Source of the DNA: Burkholderiales bacterium
Lineage (GTDB): Bacteria > Pseudomonadota > Gammaproteobacteria > Burkholderiales > Casimicrobiaceae
Length of the DNA: 8,358 nt
Assembly (NCBI GenBank): GCA_025935435.1
Contig: JAICVH010000083.1
Span: 1-8,358, forward strand
Direction of reading: 5' to 3'
The position numbers and the translations under genes are program-made. Shown piece by piece: positions 1 to 5,129 of this stretch. The notes beneath the pieces are model-generated. The model was not told where the DNA came from. It did not search any database and was given only the letters and a program-made list of their open reading frames with translations. Position 1 is the first letter of the stretch. Each line of letters starts with the position of its first letter.

Positions 1-714
1 GTCGTCGGCATCGCCGTGTACGACGAGCAGCGGAACGATCAGATCGCGACCGCTGTCAGCGGCGCGGGCTGCGTCGGCGGCGCGCGCGACGTCGTTGTCG
101 GGTCCGTGCGCCATCACGATCAGCGCCGCCGCGGGTGTCGACGCGGCGGCGCAGGCGAGACCCGAATGGGTCATCACCCCGCGCACGAGTCGCGCATAGC
201 GAAGGCCCAGCACCGCAGCGAGCGCCGCACCGGCCGACATTCCGAGCACCCAGACGCGTTCGCGCCTTGCGCGGTAGCGCCTGCGCGCTGCGACGATTTG
301 CGCAGCGACGATGGCCGCTTCGCCGCCGCCGCCGACCGTGTTGACCTCGAACCAGTTCCAGCACCCAAAACGGTTCGCCGGTTCGGCCTGACGCGGCAAC
401 AGCACGAGCCAGCCCTCGCGGTCCGCGCGCGCGGTGATTCCGCTGAGGCTTGCGATGTCCTCCGCCGTCTGCCGGCAACCATGACACAGGACGACTAGCG
501 GTGCCCGCCGCCAGCGGCTGTGACCGCGCGGAACGTATACGAGGTAATCGCGTTCCGGTGTGACGATTGGCGCGGTCGTGATGTATCCGCGCCACGAAGA
601 CGCGCGCCCGGTCTCGAAGCGGCCCGGCGCGAGTTCGCGGCGCAATAGCCGCACACGCAGCCACTGCGTGAGGCGAAGCCAAACGGTGCGCAAGTAGTTC
701 GGGAAGCGACTCAT
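1..714 (-). CDS. PHB depolymerase family esterase (LpqC/Esterase_PHB type), 3' end outside window
   Basis: This is an alpha/beta-hydrolase of the short-chain polyhydroxyalkanoate depolymerase/feruloyl-esterase-like family (COG3509), and 238 codons are visible. Residues 74-80 (VVLCHGC) match the family's oxyanion segment, usually LHGC. CWNWF at about 118-122 is another family hallmark. GMSAG at 158-162 is the lipase box with Ser160 as nucleophile. HGDAD at 233-237 is the acidic-residue motif, with Asp237 the likely catalytic Asp. The catalytic His should lie beyond the left edge. The N-terminus is basic and amphipathic (many Arg, Leu and Trp) and does not look like a cleavable signal peptide, so a cytoplasmic or membrane-associated enzyme is inferred. 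The ATG at 714 was chosen; an in-frame GTG at 738-740 is possible, an upstream TGA blocks further extension, and no good SD precedes either. It lies 71 bp after rng. The family call is strong, but PHB versus other ester substrates cannot be decided. Confidence 0.88.
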   Translation of the reverse strand, partial: MSRFPNYLRTVWLRLTQWLRVRLLRRELAPGRFETGRASSWRGYITTAPIVTPERDYLVYVPRGHSRWRRAPLVVLCHGCRQTAEDIASLSGITARADREGWLVLLPRQAEPANRFGCWNWFEVNTVGGGGEAAIVAAQIVAARRRYRARRERVWVLGMSAGAALAAVLGLRYARLVRGVMTHSGLACAAASTPAAALIVMAHGPDNDVARAADAARAADSGRDLIVPLLVVHGDADD

Positions 715-740
715 GAGCTTTTCGCGGTAGCTTCCCGGCA

Positions 741-780
741 CAAAGTATCGTGCTCACCGATATCGGTGCGCGAAACTTTG
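741..780 (-). repeat. Nested dyad between rng and the esterase gene
   Basis: A perfect 14-bp palindrome, CACCGATATCGGTG (755-768), sits inside a 6-bp outer inverted repeat, CAAAGT (741-746) and ACTTTG (775-780), with nearly the same centre. On the minus strand the structure starts 5 nt after the rng stop codon and ends about 26 nt before the esterase ATG. It could be a 3'-end stabilising or terminator hairpin for rng, or a protein-binding operator for the esterase gene. There is no proper U-tract after it, so a canonical intrinsic terminator is not supported. Confidence 0.5.
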
Positions 781-785
781 GGCCG

Positions 786-2243
786 CTAAATCAATACGAC
801 GTCGTACTGTTCCTGCGTATACAGCGTCTCGACCTGCAGCGAGATCGGCTTGCCGATGAAATCGCCGAGTTGCGCAAGTCCCTGCGACTCCTCGTCGAGG
901 AACATGTCGATCACCGACTGCGACGCGAGGATCCGGAATTCGCGGGCGGTGAACTGCCTCGATTCGCGCAGGATCTCGCGCAGGATGTCGTAGCAGACCG
1001 TCTGTGCCGTCTTCATCTCGCCACGGCCGCTGCACGTCGGGCAGGTCTCGCATAGGACGTGCGCGAGCGACTCGCGGGTGCGCTTGCGCGTCATCTCGAC
1101 GAGCCCGAGTTGCGTGAACCCGTTGACGGTCAGCCGCGTACGATCCTTCTCCAGCGCCTTGTCGAGCTCGGCGAGCACCGCGCTGCGGTGATCGACGTTT
1201 TCCATGTCGATGAAGTCGATGATGATGATGCCGCCGAGGTTGCGCATCCGCAGCTGCCGCGCGATCACCTGCGCAGCCTCGAGATTCGTCTTGAAGATCG
1301 TGTCGTCGAAGCTGCGACCGCCGACGAAGCCGCCGGTGTTGACGTCGATCGTCGTCATCGCTTCGGTCTGGTCGATGATCAGGTAACCGCCTGACTTGAG
1401 ATCCACGCGCCGCGCGAGCGCCTTCTCGATTTCGTCTTCCACACCGTGCAGGTCGAACAGCGGCCGTTCGCCGACGTAGTGGTTGATGCGATCGACCAGC
1501 GCGGGCGTGTATTCGCGAGCGAATTCCTGCATCCGCACATACGTCTCGCCCGAATCGACGAGCACGCGCGCCGTTTCGTCGGTGGTCATGTCGCGCAGTA
1601 CGCGCTGCGCCAGATTCAGGTCCTGATAGAGCAGCGTCGGCGCCGGCACCTGCGCCGAACGTTCGGTCAGGTCGCTCCACAGCTTCGTCAGGTATCCGAT
1701 GTCGGTCGCGAGTTCGCGCTCGCTCGCCGCCTCGGCCATCGTGCGGATGATGAAGCCTCCCGCCGAGCCCTCCGGAAGCAACGTCTGCAGCTTGCCGCGC
1801 AAGCTTTCGCGCTCCTGCTCGTTCTCGATGCGCTGCGAGATGCCGATGTGCGAGTCCTGCGGCAGATACACGAGCAACCGGCCGGCGAGCGAAAGCTGCG
1901 TCGACAGTCGCGCGCCCTTGGTGCCGATCGGGTCCTTGATCACCTGCACGAGCAGCGTCTGTCCTTCGTGCAGAATGCGTTCGATCGGTCGGTGCTCGCC
2001 GTGACCGTTCTGCCGGTGTTCCCAGATATCCGCGATGTGCAGGAAGGCGGCGCGTTCGAGACCGATCTCGACGAATGCGCTCTGCATGCCCGGGAGCACG
2101 CGCGCGACACGGCCGAGGCAGATGTTGCCGACGAGCCCGCGCGCACTCGCGCGCTCGATGTGCAGCTCCTGGACGACGCCCTGCTCGAGCATCGCGACGC
2201 GCGTCTCCTGCGGCGTTACGTTGATGAGGATTTCGTGCGTCAT
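786..2243 (-). CDS. rng: Ribonuclease G
   Basis: RNase G is the short, cytoplasmic member of the RNase E/G endoribonuclease family. It matures the 5' end of 16S rRNA and takes part in mRNA decay. The 485-aa length and the MTHEILINVT start are typical. An S1-like RNA-binding domain covers roughly residues 35-125 (GNICLGRVARVLPGMQSAFVEIG). The DNase I-like catalytic core carries both metal-binding aspartates, Asp300 in IDVNTG and Asp343 in IDFIDM, spaced 43 residues apart as in E. coli RNase E (303/346). The zinc-link CPTC at 401-404 (Cys401, Cys404) is intact and supports dimerisation. The long C-terminal degradosome scaffold of RNase E is absent, which identifies it as RNase G. It ends in TAG and begins 18 bp after the maf stop. 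No SD is visible; instead a 12-bp palindrome abuts the ATG. The maf-rng pairing is common in proteobacteria (yhdE-rng in E. coli). Confidence 0.98.
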   Translation of the reverse strand: MTHEILINVTPQETRVAMLEQGVVQELHIERASARGLVGNICLGRVARVLPGMQSAFVEIGLERAAFLHIADIWEHRQNGHGEHRPIERILHEGQTLLVQVIKDPIGTKGARLSTQLSLAGRLLVYLPQDSHIGISQRIENEQERESLRGKLQTLLPEGSAGGFIIRTMAEAASERELATDIGYLTKLWSDLTERSAQVPAPTLLYQDLNLAQRVLRDMTTDETARVLVDSGETYVRMQEFAREYTPALVDRINHYVGERPLFDLHGVEDEIEKALARRVDLKSGGYLIIDQTEAMTTIDVNTGGFVGGRSFDDTIFKTNLEAAQVIARQLRMRNLGGIIIIDFIDMENVDHRSAVLAELDKALEKDRTRLTVNGFTQLGLVEMTRKRTRESLAHVLCETCPTCSGRGEMKTAQTVCYDILREILRESRQFTAREFRILASQSVIDMFLDEESQGLAQLGDFIGKPISLQVETLYTQEQYDVVLI

Positions 2244-2255
2244 CGGCGATCGCCG
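2244..2255 (-). repeat. 12-bp palindrome abutting the rng start codon
   Basis: CGGCGATCGCCG is a perfect palindrome that fills most of the 18-bp maf-rng gap and touches the rng ATG. In RNA it could form a 4-bp stem with a GAUC loop. No SD-like purine run is present in the gap, so rng translation probably depends on coupling to maf or on non-SD initiation. Confidence 0.4.
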
Positions 2256-2261
2256 CGACGG

Positions 2262-2876
2262 TTATAGCACGTGCACACCGAGGCGAGCGAGCAGCGTCGC
2301 CGTCTCGCAGAGGGGTAGTCCGACGATGCCCGAATAGCTGCCTTCGATCCGGGAAACGAACGCAGCAGCGCGACCCTGTGCGGCGTACGCGCCTGCCTTG
2401 TCGCGGGGTTCGCCGGTGCGAACGTAGTGCTCGATCTCGGTTGCGGCCAGCCGTCGCAGCGTCACGCGCGACGTCGACAATTCGACTTCGGTCACATCGC
2501 GGTACCGAATCGCGATTGCCGTGTGGACCTGGTGCGTGCGGCCCGAGAGCCGCTTCAGCATCCGCACCGCGTCGTCCGCATCGCGCGGTTTGCCGAAGAC
2601 GTCGCCGTCCAGCACGACCTCGGTGTCGGCACCAAGCACCGGACGCTCGGCGAGCTTGCGGTTCTGCATGCGGTGCCAGCCGACCTGCGCCTTTGTCCGT
2701 GCGATCCGTTCGACGTAATGGAGCGGCGGTTCGGCATCGAACGCTTCCTCGACGACGTCGCGCTCGCGACCGACGGCTTCGCGCAGCAGCAACGTTTCGA
2801 ACTCGATGCCGAGCTGTTGCAGCAGCGCCTGCCGGCGCGGGCTCTTGGATGCGAGATACAGCAGGGGCGCGCTCAT
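2262..2876 (-). CDS. maf: Maf family nucleotide pyrophosphatase (dTTP/UTP type, YhdE-like)
   Basis: Maf proteins hydrolyse (d)NTPs, including modified nucleotides, to the monophosphate and pyrophosphate, cleaning the nucleotide pool. The 204-aa product has the N-terminal signature LASKSPRRQ (residues 8-16), GADTEVV at 82-88 with the probable catalytic Asp84, FGKPRD at 94-99, DKAGAYAAQG at 159-168, and GSYSGIVGLPL at 179-189. The DKAG and GSY..VVGLPL-like blocks and the position next to rng favour the YhdE (dTTP/UTP) subgroup over YceF (m7GTP); this subgroup call is inferred. The ATG at 2876 was chosen because it gives the standard MSAPLLYLASKSPRR N-terminus and has a perfect GGAGGT SD 4 nt upstream. 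An upstream in-frame extension to 2921 is therefore unlikely. It follows rlmH after 90 bp and precedes rng by 18 bp. Confidence 0.97.
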   Translation of the reverse strand: MSAPLLYLASKSPRRQALLQQLGIEFETLLLREAVGRERDVVEEAFDAEPPLHYVERIARTKAQVGWHRMQNRKLAERPVLGADTEVVLDGDVFGKPRDADDAVRMLKRLSGRTHQVHTAIAIRYRDVTEVELSTSRVTLRRLAATEIEHYVRTGEPRDKAGAYAAQGRAAAFVSRIEGSYSGIVGLPLCETATLLARLGVHVL

Positions 2877-2880
2877 CGTG

Positions 2881-2886
2881 ACCTCC
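2881..2886 (-). promoter_or_regulatory. Strong Shine-Dalgarno of maf
   Basis: GGAGGT on the minus strand lies 4 nt before the maf ATG. It is the clearest SD in the window and fixes the start codon. The other genes in this cluster lack a comparable site. Confidence 0.85.
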
Positions 2887-2934
2887 GGTGCCGCGGCGCC
2901 AACTCCGAGTATCGACGCCACAGGCGAGTGCAGT

Positions 2935-2957
2935 CCGGCCGCTACGATACAGGCCGG
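2935..2957 (-). repeat. Short inverted repeat in the rlmH-maf gap
   Basis: CCGGCC (2935-2940) and GGCCGG (2952-2957) are 6-bp complementary arms around an 11-bp spacer, within the 90-bp gap between rlmH and maf. No U-tract follows on the minus strand, so terminator function is not supported. In GC-rich DNA such a short repeat can arise by chance. Confidence 0.3.
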
Positions 2958-2966
2958 CCCGACGCG

Positions 2967-3434
2967 CTACTCGCGATGATAGGGATGTCCGGTCGCGAGC
3001 GTATGCGCCCGGTACAGTTGCTCGGCCAGAAGCACGCGGGCAAGGCCGTGGGGAAGCGTCATCGCGGACAACGCGATCGTCGCAAGCGCGCCGGACTTGA
3101 TGCTCGGCGCGAGGCCGTCGGCACTGCCGATCACGAACGCAATGTCGTGTGCGGCCGCCTGCCAGCGCGTGAGGCGCGCGGCGAATTGCGCCGTCGTCCA
3201 CGCGGCGCCGCGCTCATCGAGGGCGACGATGCGATGGCCCGAGCACGCGTGCGTGACGCGCGTCGCCTCGGCATCGAGCAATTGCGCGACGGTACGCCCG
3301 CGGTCGCGCGGCGCCGGCCGCAGCTCCACAACCTGCAGCATCCACTCGCGGGGAAGGCGGCTCGTATAGTGATCAACGCCCGCGCTGACCCACGCGGGCA
3401 TCCGGTGGCCTAGCGCGACGATGCGGATCTTCAT
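2967..3434 (-). CDS. rlmH: 23S rRNA (pseudouridine-1915-N3)-methyltransferase RlmH
   Basis: RlmH is a small homodimeric SPOUT-class methyltransferase. It uses S-adenosylmethionine to methylate pseudouridine 1915 in helix 69 of 23S rRNA on assembled ribosomes. The 155-aa length is exactly typical. The N-terminus MKIRIVALGHRMPAWV aligns with the family start, so the ATG at 3434 is secure. RIVALDERG (68-76), the SAM-binding loop FVIGSADG (100-107) and the C-terminal knot segment LPHGLARVLLAEQLYRAHTL (127-146), ending GHPYHRE, are all recognisable. The SAM loop has Ser103 where most homologues have a second Gly (IGG). Two hairpins occupy the 54-bp gap after rsfS and no SD is visible, so initiation may be controlled by structure or by coupling. 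Neighbours rsfS and nadD are its usual companions in bacteria. Confidence 0.98.
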   Translation of the reverse strand: MKIRIVALGHRMPAWVSAGVDHYTSRLPREWMLQVVELRPAPRDRGRTVAQLLDAEATRVTHACSGHRIVALDERGAAWTTAQFAARLTRWQAAAHDIAFVIGSADGLAPSIKSGALATIALSAMTLPHGLARVLLAEQLYRAHTLATGHPYHRE

Positions 3435-3438
3435 CGCA

Positions 3439-3460
3439 GGCGGCGGCGCGCGCCACCGCC
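3439..3460 (-). promoter_or_regulatory. Hairpin ending 4 nt upstream of the rlmH start
   Basis: On the minus strand the arms GGCGGTGGC and GCCGCCGCC pair over 9 positions (8 Watson-Crick pairs and one G-U in RNA) around a GCGC tetraloop. The structure ends 4 nt before the rlmH ATG, where an SD should lie. It could block or position the ribosome. The structure is read directly from the sequence; the regulatory role is inferred. Confidence 0.5.
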
Positions 3461-3467
3461 AAAATTA

Positions 3468-3485
3468 CGCGTCGCGCGCGACGCG
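3468..3485 (-). terminator. 18-bp palindrome followed by TAATTTT after rsfS; weak terminator or attenuator candidate
   Basis: CGCGTCGCGCGCGACGCG is a perfect palindrome beginning 3 nt after the rsfS stop codon. On the transcript it can form a GC-only stem of about 7 bp with a 4-nt loop, followed at once by TAATTTT. That resembles an intrinsic terminator with a short, imperfect U-tract, and would give partial termination inside the operon. The proximity to the stop supports this, but the U-run is too short to be sure. Confidence 0.4.
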
Positions 3486-3488
3486 GCT

Positions 3489-3845
3489 TTAGGCCGCTGA
3501 AACCGCCCGGGCGCGCTGGAACGCGGCGGGTGCCCACAGCTCTTCGAGGTTGTAGTACGCGCGGACCGCGGGTTGCATGACGTGGACGACGATATCCCCC
3601 GCATCGACGAGCACCCATTCGCCCACATCCTCACCCTCGACGCCGAGGATCGACGCACCCGCCTCCTTCAGTTTGTCCCGGACGTGATTGGCGAGCGCCT
3701 TCACCTGCCGGTTCGAATCGGCGGAGGCGATGATCAGCGTGTCGTACAGGCTGGTCTGGCGGCGAACGTCGAACACTGTAATGTCGCGCGCCTTGATGTC
3801 TTCGAGCGCTGCGACGGCGATGCGCTGCAACTTATCAATCCGCAT
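3489..3845 (-). CDS. rsfS: Ribosome silencing factor RsfS (Iojap/YbeB family)
   Basis: RsfS binds ribosomal protein uL14 on the 50S subunit and blocks joining to 30S, lowering translation during nutrient limitation. The 118-aa product carries the family pattern throughout: DITVFDVRR at 21-29, SLYDTLIIASADSNRQVKAL at 32-51, and the signature EWVLVDAGDIVVHVM at 76-90 followed by RAYYNLEELW (95-104). The ATG at 3845 (MRIDKLQ) was chosen. It gives the normal family length and overlaps the nadD stop by 11 bp, suggesting translational coupling. A TTG at 3878 would add 11 residues without family resemblance. A short Ala/Arg-rich tail follows the conserved domain. The partnership with nadD upstream and rlmH downstream is widespread. 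Confidence 0.97.
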   Translation of the reverse strand: MRIDKLQRIAVAALEDIKARDITVFDVRRQTSLYDTLIIASADSNRQVKALANHVRDKLKEAGASILGVEGEDVGEWVLVDAGDIVVHVMQPAVRAYYNLEELWAPAAFQRARAVSAA

Positions 3846-4500
3846 GCGTGACGAGTCGGTAGAGTCGGTTCGTTTCAATATAGGTCAAAACGGAAGCCGG
3901 CAGCAATCCGGCAATTTCGACCGATGGCGCGCCGGCGCCGACCTTCGATCGGATGTAACTCGACGAGATCGGCTGCGCGGTCACCGGCTGCACGTAAATG
4001 GTGCCTGCCGTGCGTTCACGCAAGAGCCGCGGATCGTCGATGCGTCGTTCGCGCCACACGGCTTTGAGGTCGGCGGACAGCCCGTGTTCCAGTTCGACGC
4101 CCGGCCGCGGGACGACGACGATGTGCGCAAGCTCGAACAGCGCCGACCAGCGGCGCCACGCGGGAAACCCCTGGAACGCATCGGCGCCCACGAGCAGAAG
4201 GAGCGATCGCCCGCCGATTTCCGCGCGCAGGTCCGCCAAGGTGTCGACGGTGTAGCTCTTGCCGCCGCGTGCGATCTCGCGCGTATCGACCGACAGGCCG
4301 GGATAGTCAGCGACCGCGAGACGCAGCATTGCGACGCGGTCGGCCGCCGACGCATGCGGTGGATCGCGGTGCGGAGGATCCGCCGATGGAACGAGTCGCA
4401 CGTCGTCGAGCGCGAGGGCGACCCGGACCTCGGCCGCGAGCCGCAGATGACCGAAATGGACCGGATCGAAGGTGCCGCCCAGGATCGCGAGCGGACTCAA
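3835..4500 (-). CDS. nadD: Nicotinate-nucleotide adenylyltransferase
   Basis: NadD transfers AMP from ATP to nicotinate mononucleotide, giving deamido-NAD and pyrophosphate, the penultimate step of NAD synthesis in the cytoplasm. The 221-aa protein starts with the nucleotidyltransferase motif GGTFDPVHFGH (residues 8-18), whose HFGH is the (H/T)xGH signature. It also has PSADPPHR at 38-45, GKSYTVDTL at 80-88, LLVGADAF at 102-109 and the C-terminal ATP-binding motif ISSSYIR at 178-184 (ISSTxIR in many homologues). The only sensible start is a TTG at 4500; no in-frame ATG lies near and the first motif begins 8 residues in. This TTG overlaps the stop of the DUF924 gene by 4 bp (TTGA) with no SD, so its translation is probably coupled to that gene. 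It overlaps rsfS by 11 bp at the other end. Confidence 0.97.
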   Translation of the reverse strand: MSPLAILGGTFDPVHFGHLRLAAEVRVALALDDVRLVPSADPPHRDPPHASAADRVAMLRLAVADYPGLSVDTREIARGGKSYTVDTLADLRAEIGGRSLLLLVGADAFQGFPAWRRWSALFELAHIVVVPRPGVELEHGLSADLKAVWRERRIDDPRLLRERTAGTIYVQPVTAQPISSSYIRSKVGAGAPSVEIAGLLPASVLTYIETNRLYRLVTHAD

Positions 4501-5099
4501 AACCGTGAGCCGGGCTGCTCGAGAAATGCGAGCTCCTCGGGTGTCGATGCGCGACCGAGAATGTCGTTACGGTGGGGAAAGCGGCCGAAGCGGCGAATGA
4601 CGTCGCGGTGACGTTCGGCCCACGGCAGCGGCGCGTCCACGCCGGTTTCGCTCGCAAGTGCTGCGAACAGTGCGACGCTGCGATCCTGCATCGCGAGGCT
4701 TTCGCTGTGTTCGAACGGCATGTACAGGAACCAGCGCTCGTGCGGGTCGAGCGTGCGATCGAACGCGCGCTCGATCGCGAGTTCGGCGGTCGCGAGTGCG
4801 CCCGCGTCACCGGCGAAAGCGCGCGGAGTGCCGCGAAATGCATTGCGCGTCAGCTGATCGAGCAGCACGACGCGCGCGAGTGAGCCCTGTGGCGTCGTGC
4901 ACCATTCGCCGAAAGCGCCGGCGATGCCTGCGGCGAGCGCGTCGCCGAAGCGTTCGCGGATGTCCTGGTCGAAGGCATCGCTCCTGGTGAACCACGCGTC
5001 GCGCGGCTGCCGCGCCTCGGGTCCAAACCAGAAGTCGAGGATCGTCGCAGCGAGTCGCGGCAGCGGCGTGACGGGCGGTGCGGGGTCCGGCGAAGTCAT
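4497..5099 (-). CDS. DUF924 family protein (COG3803)
   Basis: This is a 200-aa protein of unknown biochemical role. Family features are clear: ILDFWFG at 20-26, AWFTRSDAFDQDIRERFG at about 35-52, LARVVLLDQLTRNAFRGTPRAFAGD at 74-98, HERWFLYMPFEHSE at 120-133, and the terminal block RHRDVIRRFGRFPHRNDILGR (163-183) followed by STPEELAFL. Known structures of the family are all-helical and resemble TPR folds (family knowledge, not visible here). No signal peptide or membrane segment is apparent, so a cytoplasmic location is inferred. The ATG at 5099 was chosen because recognisable homology begins soon after it. The open frame continues upstream to about 6059, but only as an antisense shadow of the MFS gene. 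Its stop overlaps the nadD start by 4 bp, so it appears to be the first gene of the nadD operon. It diverges from the MFS gene across 30 bp. Confidence 0.93.
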   Translation of the reverse strand: MTSPDPAPPVTPLPRLAATILDFWFGPEARQPRDAWFTRSDAFDQDIRERFGDALAAGIAGAFGEWCTTPQGSLARVVLLDQLTRNAFRGTPRAFAGDAGALATAELAIERAFDRTLDPHERWFLYMPFEHSESLAMQDRSVALFAALASETGVDAPLPWAERHRDVIRRFGRFPHRNDILGRASTPEELAFLEQPGSRF

Positions 5100-5129
5100 G
5101 ATGCTGCGCTTATCATACGGACTTTTCGC
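5100..5129. promoter_or_regulatory. 30-bp divergent intergenic region, possible overlapping promoters
   Basis: This is the only space between the divergent DUF924 and MFS genes and is locally AT-richer than its surroundings. Minus strand TATGAT (5112-5117) matches 5 of 6 bases of the sigma-70 -10 consensus, and plus strand TATCAT (5111-5116) also matches 5 of 6. They overlap, so transcription might be mutually exclusive. No convincing -35 box stands at the expected distance on either strand, and a minus-strand start here would give a leader of only a few nucleotides. The assignment is therefore weak. Confidence 0.3.

Noticed and set aside
56..757. A 233-codon Arg-rich minus-strand frame overlapping the esterase gene
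   Set aside because: It is out of frame with the esterase, which has the lipase box and other family motifs. The shadow has no domain-like features.
1214..1228. Short GAT trinucleotide run inside rng
   Set aside because: It encodes the conserved hydrophobic Ile run before the catalytic IDFIDM motif, so it is explained by the protein rather than being a functional repeat.
754..3201. An 815-codon open frame on the minus strand running through rng and maf
   Set aside because: It lies in another frame of genes with complete conserved motifs, and its product is Arg/Ala/Asp-rich without any recognisable domain. Long stop-free shadows are expected in such GC-rich coding DNA.
3846..3878. Longer rsfS start at a TTG (3878)
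   Set aside because: The 11 extra residues do not resemble the family, and the ATG at 3845 gives a standard N-terminus and length.
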